Source of the DNA: Cystobacter fuscus DSM 2262
GTDB lineage: Bacteria > Myxococcota > Myxococcia > Myxococcales > Myxococcaceae
Length of the DNA stretch: 64,000 nucleotides
Direction: 5' to 3'
Assembly: GCF_000335475.2 (NCBI RefSeq)
Contig: NZ_ANAH02000011.1
Coordinates: 186,001-250,000, forward strand
Below are positions 7,225 to 15,600 of this stretch, piece after piece; position 1 is the first letter of the stretch, and each line of letters opens with the position of its first letter. Under the pieces are notes generated by a model. That model searched no databases. It had not been told where the DNA came from and saw only the letters and a list, made by a program, of their open reading frames with translations. A program made the position numbers and the translations under genes.

Positions 7225-7881
7225 ATGCTGACGCTGCATCATCTCGGACGTTCGCAATCGGAGCGGATCGTCTGGCTCTGTGAGGAACTCGGGCTCGACT
7301 ATGAACTGAAGCGGTATGAGCGCCGGAAGGACAATCGGCTCGCGCCGCCGGAATACAAGGCGCTGCATCCGATGGGGACAGCGCCGATCATCACCGACGG
7401 CGATCTCGTACTCGGCGAGTCCGGGGCGATTGCCGAATATCTGATCGAGACCCATGGCAATGGCCGTCTAGCGGTGAAGCGAGGACAGCCTGGCTTCACC
7501 GATTATCTCTATTGGTTCCATTTCGCCAACGGGACGTTGCAGCCGGTCGTCTTGCAGGTGAGGTATCTGGAGCGCGCCGATCCGTCGGAGAAGAACGCGG
7601 TACTGCAGGCGGCGAAGGAGCGGTTCAATCTGGTGTTCTCGACGGTGGAGAAGAGGCTGGGCGAGGCGCCCTATCTCGCCGGCAAGGAGCTGACGGCGGC
7701 GGATATCATGATCGTGTTCTCGCTGACGACGATGCGGCTGTTCAAGCCGTACGATCTGTCGCCCTGGCCGAACATCCTCGCCTATCTGCAGCGGATCGGC
7801 GCACGGCCCGCGTATCAGCGGGCGATGCAGAAGGCCGATCCGGATATGCCCCCGGTGTTGGAGGCGAAGCCGCCCGTCTAG
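7225..7881 (+). CDS. Glutathione S-transferase family protein
   Basis: A 218-residue two-domain GST. The N-terminal thioredoxin fold begins LTLHHLGRSQSERIVWLCEE and includes HPMGTAPIITDGD and LGESGAIAEYL (glutathione-binding cis-Pro and ES motif). The helical C-terminal domain has LAGKELTAADIMIVFSL. It probably conjugates or isomerises electrophiles in the cytoplasm. More third positions end in T or A (TAT, GAT) than in neighbouring genes, and the protein resembles alphaproteobacterial GSTs from memory, so recent transfer is plausible. It is divergent from the MmyB-type regulator and followed within 14 bases by a REP-like element. Confidence 0.8.
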   Translation: MLTLHHLGRSQSERIVWLCEELGLDYELKRYERRKDNRLAPPEYKALHPMGTAPIITDGDLVLGESGAIAEYLIETHGNGRLAVKRGQPGFTDYLYWFHFANGTLQPVVLQVRYLERADPSEKNAVLQAAKERFNLVFSTVEKRLGEAPYLAGKELTAADIMIVFSLTTMRLFKPYDLSPWPNILAYLQRIGARPAYQRAMQKADPDMPPVLEAKPPV

Positions 7882-7894
7882 TCCCTCCGGAGAC

Positions 7895-8163
7895 GGTGTC
7901 AAAGGACTCGAAACAAGGGACACTCGACTCGGGGAAGGCTGTTGCTGCGTCCCAGCACGGAGGTGAACGAGGTGGTGGGAGCCGTGCTGGCGCGCGCCGT
8001 CCAACAAAGCGCGGGCACCGTCCGGTTGCACGCCTTCACCTTCGCCTCCAACCACTTCCACCTGCTGGCAAGAGGGGGGGGGCGAAGACGGGGTGGGCGC
8101 GGGGGACGCTTCGCGGAGCCATCCCCGCCATCCCCGGTCACATCGCTCGAATTCTTTGACACC
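7895..8163 (+). mobile_element. REP-bounded remnant of a REP-associated Y1 transposase (copy C)
   Basis: A 269-base unit bounded by GGTGTCAAA (7895-7903) and TTTGACACC (8155-8163), the same arms as copies A and B. Inside, the frame from 7936 reads RLLLRPSTEVNEVVGAVLA, then VRLHAFTFASNHFHLLARGG. NHFHLL is the HxH metal-binding motif of Y1 (HUH) transposases of the REP-associated type. A run of eight Gs follows, after which the catalytic tyrosine region is missing. In another frame ARGTLRGAIPAIPGHIARIL may be a piece of the C-terminus. The element is internally deleted and looks inactive. Confidence 0.6.
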
Positions 8164-8191
8164 CTCCCCGGACACCATCCCGGGAGCAATG

Positions 8192-8225
8192 ACGCCCGGG
8201 ACCGATGACACGGCCCGGGCGTTTT
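8192..8225 (+). terminator. Probable intrinsic terminator
   Basis: Stem ACGCCCGGG (8192-8200) and CCCGGGCGT (8214-8222) with a 13-base loop, followed by TTTT. The T run is on the plus strand, so it would stop plus-strand transcription from the GST/element side before the convergent kelch gene. Confidence 0.6.
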
Positions 8226-8253
8226 CAGACGGAGCGTCTAGAGAGGACGCCTC

Positions 8254-10557
8254 TCAGGGCGTGTAGAGCTCCGCGGAGGAGAGATAGGCGCCTGTGGTGC
8301 CAATGCCCCCCGAGATGAGCACCTTCCCGGAGTTCAGCAGGGTGGCGTTGTGTGACATGCGCGCCACGGCCAGGGGCGCCGTCGAGGACCAGGAGTTGGT
8401 GGCCGGGTCGTACACCTGCACGGAGGTGAGGGGGTTGTCCGCGTTGTCGGCCCCGCCCGAGACGAGGACCTTGCCGGAGGTCAGCAGGGTGGCGAGGTGT
8501 CCCGAGCGTTCCACGGTCAGGGCGCCCGCCGGGGACCAGGCGTTGGTGGCCGGGTCGTACACCTCCGCGGTCGCCAGATGGCTGTTGTAGTAAGCGTACT
8601 GTCCCCCCACGACGAGCACCTTGCCGGACGCGAGCAGCGTCGAGGTGTGGGCGTAGCGGACCGAGGCCATGGACGCAGTGGGAGTCCAGGAGTTGGTGGC
8701 CGGGTCGTACACCTCCGTGGTGGAGAAGAAGCCGGAACCATAGCCTCCCGTGACGAGCACCTTGCCCGACGGGAGCAGGGTGGCCATGTGCAGGTAGCGC
8801 ACCGAGTTCATGGACGCAGTGGGGGTCCAGGTGTTGGTGGTCGGGTCATACAGCTCCGTGGAGGAGAGGAAGCTGCCATTGAACCCTCCCGTGACGAGCA
8901 CCTTGCCGGAGGCAAGCCGGGTGGCGGTGTGGCCGAAGCGTGCCGCGGTCATGGCTTGGGCGGTGGACCAGGCGTTGGTGGCCGGGTCGTACACCTCCAC
9001 GACGGCGGTGGCGGAGCCTTGGTTGTACCCGCCTGGGACGAGCACCTTGCCCGACGGGAGCAGGATGTCCGGGGCGGAGTCGTGGGGTGAGGCCATGGAG
9101 CCGGTGGAGGACCAGGAATTGGTGGCCGGGTCGTACAGCTCCGCGGGGGCGGGCGTGCTGCTATTCTCGCCCGTCGCGACGAGCACCTTGCCGGAGGGGA
9201 GCAGGGTGGAGGTGTGGCCAGCGCGCGCCGTGGCCATGAAGCCGGCCGACGACGACCCGGTTGCGCAGGCCGGCAGCCCGGAGAGGGCGAAGGGCATGGA
9301 CGCGGAGAGGCCGTACGCATTGGTGACCACCACCGTCACGGAGGGGGGAGGGCCCGCGTCAGCGCACGCAGGTGCCGTCCACACGACGCGGCTGGTGCTG
9401 GCGGTATTCTGCGCCGTGGCCAGCGAGCCCATGTTGGCGCTCCACGCGAACGTCAGGGTGCTGGACTGGGGATCCTGGGCGTTGACCTCGAAGGTGACCG
9501 GCTGCCCCGCGGAGGCGGAGAGGGCGGACTGGTAATAGTGGGTGAAGACAGGCGGGAAACGCTGAGTGGACGTGGAGGTCACGCACAGGTTGAGCGAGCC
9601 CGTCGTCTGGCCACCGCGACCGTCCTGGACGGTCACCGTGAGACGGCAGTTGTTGCACGCGCTGGCTGGGACCGAAGACGGCACGAAGGATGCGGCGCTC
9701 GAGGTGTCGTTCGTCCAGGTGCCGGGACAGGAGGCGGACCACAGGTACGAGAGGGTATCGCCATCCGAGTCCGAGGCGATGGCGGAGACCGCGGTGGACT
9801 GCCCCGCGTCGAGCTGGTTGAGGGAAGCGGAGACCTTCGAGACCACAGGCGCGAAGTTGAAGGAGATGTTGATGGCGGCGTTACCGGTGGCGACACCGGA
9901 GTAGACGTTGATGGCAAGGGAGACGGAGACGGCCGCCCCCTGCGAGTCCGTCACCGTCAAGGTGAGGGTCTGGACACCGAGGGTGGTGGGCGCGGTCCAG
10001 GTGGTATTGGCCACGGTGGGGGCCGAGAAGGTACCGCCCGTGGCGCTCCACGCATAGGTGAGGGAGTCACCCGGGTTCGGGTCGTGGGCCGTCGCGGTGA
10101 GGGAGAGGGAGGCGCCCGTCTGCACGGCGGTGGTGGCCGCGACGACGGAGTCAATCAGCGGGGCTTCGTTGCTGTAGGGCGGTTGGGGAGACAGCTCCTG
10201 CAGGGTGAGTGCGACGGCGGTTGTCTGATGGGCGATGATGGTGACGCCGGAGGTCTGCCCCTGGAAGCGCTTGGTGCCGGAGGCATCGAAAGCGTCGGCG
10301 ACGAAGGTGCGGTTGGTGCCAGCGGGAATATTGCCGATCAGCCCTCCCCAGGTGCCGTTCGACTCGGCCAGGTCGACGACAATGGAAGTCATGTCGGAAG
10401 CGGAGATGGTGACCGTGACGCGGGTGACGCTACTGGCGGAGAGGGCTTGCTGGACGGCGGCGGCGAAGCTGACGGAGCCTTGAGGCTGCGTGTTACAGGC
10501 GGCAATGCAGAGCAGCAGCAACGCGGGGAGAAAGGAGAGACGGCGAAATACAAACAC
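8254..10557 (-). CDS. Kelch-repeat lipoprotein with Ig/PKD-like domains
   Basis: A 767-residue protein with a GTG start at 10557 after a strong TGGAGGTCAAAGAGT site. The signal FLPALLLLCIAACNTQ carries a lipobox-like IAAC. Residues ~30-120 form a carboxypeptidase/Ig-like part. Residues ~130-430 hold PKD/Ig-like modules (ATAHDPNPGDSLTYAWSATG, DSDGDTLSYLWSASCPG). The C-terminal ~330 residues form seven kelch-type repeats built on GKVLVTGG, ELYDPATNSW and HTSTLLPSG. Such proteins are abundant on myxobacterial surfaces, where they are thought to act in adhesion or display; none has a defined enzymatic role that I can assign here. The repeats are very similar at DNA level. Confidence 0.75.
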   Translation of the reverse strand: MFVFRRLSFLPALLLLCIAACNTQPQGSVSFAAAVQQALSASSVTRVTVTISASDMTSIVVDLAESNGTWGGLIGNIPAGTNRTFVADAFDASGTKRFQGQTSGVTIIAHQTTAVALTLQELSPQPPYSNEAPLIDSVVAATTAVQTGASLSLTATAHDPNPGDSLTYAWSATGGTFSAPTVANTTWTAPTTLGVQTLTLTVTDSQGAAVSVSLAINVYSGVATGNAAINISFNFAPVVSKVSASLNQLDAGQSTAVSAIASDSDGDTLSYLWSASCPGTWTNDTSSAASFVPSSVPASACNNCRLTVTVQDGRGGQTTGSLNLCVTSTSTQRFPPVFTHYYQSALSASAGQPVTFEVNAQDPQSSTLTFAWSANMGSLATAQNTASTSRVVWTAPACADAGPPPSVTVVVTNAYGLSASMPFALSGLPACATGSSSAGFMATARAGHTSTLLPSGKVLVATGENSSTPAPAELYDPATNSWSSTGSMASPHDSAPDILLPSGKVLVPGGYNQGSATAVVEVYDPATNAWSTAQAMTAARFGHTATRLASGKVLVTGGFNGSFLSSTELYDPTTNTWTPTASMNSVRYLHMATLLPSGKVLVTGGYGSGFFSTTEVYDPATNSWTPTASMASVRYAHTSTLLASGKVLVVGGQYAYYNSHLATAEVYDPATNAWSPAGALTVERSGHLATLLTSGKVLVSGGADNADNPLTSVQVYDPATNSWSSTAPLAVARMSHNATLLNSGKVLISGGIGTTGAYLSSAELYTP

Positions 10558-11035
10558 TCTTTGACCTCCAGTGAATAATGCGCTGGTGAGGCTAGAGTGG
10601 GCTGAGCAGGATGATAATTTTTTTATCTCGTTGCCATGGAAACCATATCAGGAGAACCGGAGATGCCTCGATAAGCCTGACATCGCCTACACGCGGGGCC
10701 AGGTTCATCGCACTCGAACTCATCCGCCACTACCTCACCGAGCACGAGTACCACCCCCCCGAGGCCTTCATCGAGGCGGTCCTCGCCTGCCCCGGCGGCG
10801 CCGCGAGAGGACGGCCCGGAGCACGTCCAGTGGGCTCGTCCGCATGGAGCGGACTTCCCCGCTGCCCTCTGCTGTCGCGCTGCGTCGATCGTCTCGAGCA
10901 TGGCGATGAACGAGGCTCGACGTCGCGCCCCGCCACCCACTAGGCTTTCCAGCGCTCCAGGGACATCAATGTCGCCGCCTCGTGAATGAGGTGGCACGAC
11001 AACGGGCTCGGGTGAGTCCAGAGGGGGAGTACGAC
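10558..11035. other. Gap with kelch-gene promoter region; no convincing gene
   Basis: This 478-base gap lies between the kelch gene (minus) and the amidohydrolase (plus). An A/T-rich palindrome GATAA-TTTTT-TTATC lies at 10613-10627, about 55 bases upstream of the kelch start, and may be a promoter or operator. A plus frame at about 10690-10800 (FIALELIRHYLTEHEYHPPE then AFIEAVLACPG) looks protein-like but has no good start and breaks into other frames, so it may be a gene relic. Confidence 0.3.
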
Positions 11036-12592
11036 ATGTGCCAGAAGCTCTGTGGAAACCATTCGAACCATGACGGCGAGCCAGCGAATGCGGGCTCCTC
11101 CCGTCGCGAGTTTCTCTCGGTAGGGGCTTCCGCCCTCGGGGCCGTGGTGGCCTCCTCGGTCCCCACGCCGGTGCTGGCGGCGACCGCGCAGGGGGACCTG
11201 TCGCGAGAGGACGGTGCCAGGGGCCACGACATGCCAAGGGACACCGGTGCGTCGAACCGGCGCTACCTGCTCAAGGGCGGCGCGGTCCTCAGCATGGATC
11301 CCCAGGTGGGAAACTTCGCCCAGGGCGACGTGCTCATCGAGGGCAAGCGGATCATCGCGGTGGGGGCCAGGCTGAACGCTCCCGGTGCGGCGATCATCGA
11401 TGCCACGGGCATGATCGTCATGCCGGGGTTCGTGGACACCCACCACCATCAATACCAGACCGCGCTGCGCAGCTTCCTGTCCGACGGCCTGCTGTTCAAC
11501 GATGGGCTGCCGCACGGCGAGAAGAATTACCTCGACTACATCCACACGAAGATCACGCCGGTCTTCAGGCCTCAGGACGCCTACCTCGCCGAGCTCGTCT
11601 CGTCGCTCAGCCAGCTGGACGCGGGGGTGACCACGGTCGTCGACACGTCGCAGGTGGGACATACGCCCGCGCACACCGATGCGGTCATCCAGGGGCTTCA
11701 GGACGCGGGCCGCCGCGCGGTCTTCGTGTATTCACCGGGCGTGGGTCCCGGCAACCTCTTCCCGGAGGATCTCCAGCGGATCCGCGGCCGGTACTTCTCC
11801 TCCACCGATCAGCTCCTGACCCTGGCGATGGGCGGGGAGGTGTTCGACTCCTCGTTCCGGACCTACTGGGCGATCGGGCGTCAGAATGGCCTGCCCATCG
11901 TGACGCACCTCGTCGGCAGCCTCGGCCAGGCCACGTTGGTGGAGCAGCTCGCGAGCGAGAACCTGCTCGGGCCCGACCTCGTCTTCATCCACGCCAGCCG
12001 CATCTCGGAGGGCTCCTGGCGGGAGATCGCCCGCTCGGGGGCGAGCGTCTCGATCGCGGCCCCGATCGAGATGGCCATGCGGCACGGCCTGCCGCCGATC
12101 CAGTCCGCGCTCGATCATGGTGTCCAGCCCGCGCTCAGCACGGATGTCGAGTGCACCATGACCGCGGACTTCTTCACCCAGATGCGGACCGTCTTCACGC
12201 TCCAGCGGGCGCTCATCAACGAGCGCGCGATCAACGGCGAGACGAACCTGCCCGAGCTCCTCACGTGCCGCGATGTGATTCGCTTCGCCACGGTCGAGGG
12301 GGCCCGGGTGGCCCACCTCTCCCACAAGGTCGGCTCGCTCACTCCAGGCAAGGAGGCGGACGTCCTCCTGCTGCGCGCGGATGCCCTCAACGTGGCTCCG
12401 CTCAACAACGTTCCGGGGGCCGTCGTCACGTTGATGGACCGGAGCAACGTGGACACGGTCATCGTCGCGGGACGGATCCGCAAATGGCGAGGCGCCCTCG
12501 TCGACGTGAACTGGGCCCCCCTGCGTGCCGCCCTCGAAGCGTCCAGGGACTACCTCCTCCAGGCGGCGGGCGTCCAGCGCGTGCTCTTCTGA
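11036..12592 (+). CDS. Exported (Tat-type) metal-dependent amidohydrolase
   Basis: A 518-residue protein from the ATG at 11036, preceded by GAGGGGGAGT. The leader SSRREFLSVGASALGAVVAS is a twin-arginine signal, so the protein should be exported folded with its metal. The catalytic domain follows the TrzN/AtzA-like cytosine-deaminase class: VLIEGKRIIAVG, then IVMPGFVDTHHHQYQTALRS with the metal-binding HxH, later PIVTHLVGS, HASRISEGSW and ALSTDVECTM (Asp), and GSLTPGKEADVLLL at the end. Members hydrolyse or deaminate ring or amide substrates; the substrate here is unknown. It stands alone, 52 bases before the giant kinase gene, and could be co-transcribed with it. Confidence 0.8.
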   Translation: MCQKLCGNHSNHDGEPANAGSSRREFLSVGASALGAVVASSVPTPVLAATAQGDLSREDGARGHDMPRDTGASNRRYLLKGGAVLSMDPQVGNFAQGDVLIEGKRIIAVGARLNAPGAAIIDATGMIVMPGFVDTHHHQYQTALRSFLSDGLLFNDGLPHGEKNYLDYIHTKITPVFRPQDAYLAELVSSLSQLDAGVTTVVDTSQVGHTPAHTDAVIQGLQDAGRRAVFVYSPGVGPGNLFPEDLQRIRGRYFSSTDQLLTLAMGGEVFDSSFRTYWAIGRQNGLPIVTHLVGSLGQATLVEQLASENLLGPDLVFIHASRISEGSWREIARSGASVSIAAPIEMAMRHGLPPIQSALDHGVQPALSTDVECTMTADFFTQMRTVFTLQRALINERAINGETNLPELLTCRDVIRFATVEGARVAHLSHKVGSLTPGKEADVLLLRADALNVAPLNNVPGAVVTLMDRSNVDTVIVAGRIRKWRGALVDVNWAPLRAALEASRDYLLQAAGVQRVLF

Positions 12593-12644
12593 TAGGGGGC
12601 CTCGGGATATTGCGTGAGCGCGGCCCTGGGGGTGGACTCCACCC

Positions 12645-15600
12645 ATGTTGAACCTTCCAGGCTACACGCTCCGTCGTCCGGTCCGCGCCACCGACTCGAA
12701 CCTGCTGTTCCAGGCGGTGCGCGAGGCGGATGGTGCGTCGGTCATCATCAAGACGCCCGTGGGCCCCTGTGCTGGCCCGCGCGAGGACGAGCGGTACCGC
12801 CGGGAGCACAACATCCTGCGGAGGCTGCTGGGCGTGCGTGGCGTCACCCGGCCCCATGGTTGCGAGCGGGTCAACGGCCGCCCCGTCCTGGTGCTGGAGG
12901 AGGTGCAGGGGGTGGCCCTCTCCGAGGCGGTGGGCCAGCCCTTCGAGCTCACCCGCTTCCTCGAGCTGGCCGTCTGCCTGACCTCGACCCTGGCGGAGAT
13001 TCACCTCCGGGGAGTCATCCACAAGGACATCAAGCCCTCCAACATCATCGTCATGCCCTCGGGCGAGCCGCGCATCATCGACTTTGGCGCCGCCACCCTC
13101 CAGCGCACCGAGCATGTGGACGCGGCGCCGACCCACCTGATCGAGGGAACGCTGGCCTACATGTCCCCGGAGCAGACGGGGCGCATGAACCGCGTGGTGG
13201 ACTACCGCACCGACTTCTACTCGCTGGGCGTGACGTTCTACGAGTTGCTCACGGGTGTCCGGCCCTTCCAGGGGCGTGACGCGCTCGAGTGGTTCCATGC
13301 GCACATGGCCCAGCTGCCGAGGCCTCCGCACGAACTCGTCGCCAGCGTCCCACCCGTGCTGTCCGCGATCGTGATGCGGTGTCTGGCCAAGGTCGCCGAG
13401 GAGCGCTACCAGAGCGCCGAGGGGCTGCGGCACGACCTCGCGGAGTGCGGGGAGTGCCTGCGCCGGGGCACCCTCGAGCTCTTCGTGCTGGGCAAGCGGG
13501 ACATCCCCAGCCGCTTCCAGCTCCCCCAGCGGCTCTACGGGCGAGACACCCACGTCGCCACCCTGCTCCAGGGCTTCGAGCGAATCGCGCGCGGAGGCCG
13601 GCCCGAGCTCATCCTGGTCCGCGGCTACTCCGGCATCGGCAAGTCGTCGGTGGTCCACGAGCTGCACAAGCCCGTGGTTGAGCGGCGCGGGTTTTTCCTG
13701 AGCGGCAAGTTCGATCAGCTCCAGCGGGATGTTCCCTACGCCACCCTGGCCCAGGCCATCCAGGGGTTGGTGCGCCAGTTGCTGGCGAGCACCGACGAGG
13801 AGGTGGCCCGGTGGCGTGATCGCCTGCGGGAGGCCCTCCAGGGCAACGGCCAGGTCCTCGTGGAGCTGGTTCCACGGCTCTCGCTCCTGCTGGGCCCGCA
13901 GCCGGCGGTCCCGGAGCTTCCGCCCGCCGAGGCACGGCACCGCTTCAACCTGGTGTTCCTCCGCTTCCTCGGCGTCTTCGCCACCGCCGAGCACCCGCTC
14001 GTCATGTTCCTGGATGACTTGCAGTGGGCGGACCTGGCCAGCCTCCGGCTCCTCCAGTCCCTGCTCACCGCGGAGGAGGCGCCAGCGGCGCTGTGGATCG
14101 GGGCCTACCGGGACAACGAGGTCAGCCCCTCCCACCCGCTGATGATGACGCTCGGGGAGGTGCGCAGGGCGAAGGTCGCGGTGATCGACCTCCAGCTCGC
14201 GCCGCTGAGCCTGGAGCAACTCCAGCACCTCGTGGGCGATGCGCTCCCGGGCGCGGGGGCGGAGGTCATCCTGCCCCTGTCGGAACAGGTGTACGAGAAG
14301 ACCGGCGGCAACCCGTTCTTCCTCCTGCAGTTGATGCAGGCGTTGCACCACGATGGCCTCCTCGTCCGCACGCCCGGAGGGGGCTGGCGCTGGGATGTCG
14401 AGGGCGTGCGGGCCCGCGGGTACTCCGACAACATCGTCGACTTCATGGCGCGCAACCTGCACCAGCTTTCCGCGAGCACCCAGCACCTGCTCCCCCTGGC
14501 GGCGTGCGTGGGCAACAGCTTCTCACTCGGGATGCTGGCCCTCATCGCCGGCCTGGAGGCGGACGAGGTGGAGCGGGGCCTCGAGCCGGCGCTCCAGGCG
14601 AGCCTGGTGGTGCGCAGCGCCTCGGAGCAGTACCGGTTCCTGCATGATCGCATCCAGCAGGCGGCGCATGCCCTCATCCCCGAAGGCGAGCGCCAGGCGA
14701 TCCACGTGCGCATCGGGCGCCTGCTGCTGGAGCGCCTGTCCGCCGAGGAGGTGCGCGAGAGGCTTTTCGAGATCGTGAGCCAGCTCAACACCGGGGTGGT
14801 GCTCATCAGCGGCCACGAGGAGCGCCATCGTCTCGCGCGCCTCAACGCCGAGGCGGGCTGGAAGGCCCGGGCCTCCAGCGCGCACGGCTCGGCCGCCGCC
14901 TATCTCGCGATGGCCTTCTCGCTCATCCCGGGCGATCCCTGGGTGCTGGACCCCGCGCTGGCCTTCAAGGTGCGGCTGGATCGGGCGAGCAGCGAGCTCA
15001 TGAGCGGCAATCTCGCCGAGGCCCGCCGCCTGCTGGAGGAGCTGTGCTCGCGGACACGGAGCCGGGCGGACATCGCCGCCGCCTACACCTTGAGGCATGA
15101 GGTGCACCTCATCGCCGGCGAGATCGAGGCCTCCGTCACCTGCCTCCTGGAGGGACTGACCCTGCTGGGCATGCCGATGTCTCCGCATCCCTCCTGGGAG
15201 GAGGCCGTGGCCGCCCGGGAGGAGGTCCAGGCCCTGCTGGGTGGCCGTTCCATCGAGAGCCTCGTCGAGCTGCCGCTGATGACGGACGCGGACATGAAGC
15301 AGGTGATGGGCGTCCTGGGCCGCCTGTTCCCCTCCGCCTACTTCACCGACAACAACCTGCTCGTCCTCCATGTCTGCCGGATGGTCTCCCTGAGCCTGCG
15401 CTACGGCAACACCAACGAGTCGGCGATCGGCTACAGCTCGCTCGGCATCCTGCTCGGGACGTTCTTCAAGAGCTATCAGGAGGGCTACGCCTATGGCGTG
15501 CTCGCCCGCGCGCTCGTCGATCGATACGACCTGACCCAGGAGCGGGTCCGAGCGCTCTTCAACCTGGAGATGATCAGCTACTGGTGCCGGCCCCTGGCCG

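Noticed and set aside
9214-10578. A 454-codon plus-strand frame opposite the kelch gene
   Set aside because: Gly/Arg-rich without motifs; antisense to PKD/Ig-like domains with a strong ribosome site on the other strand.
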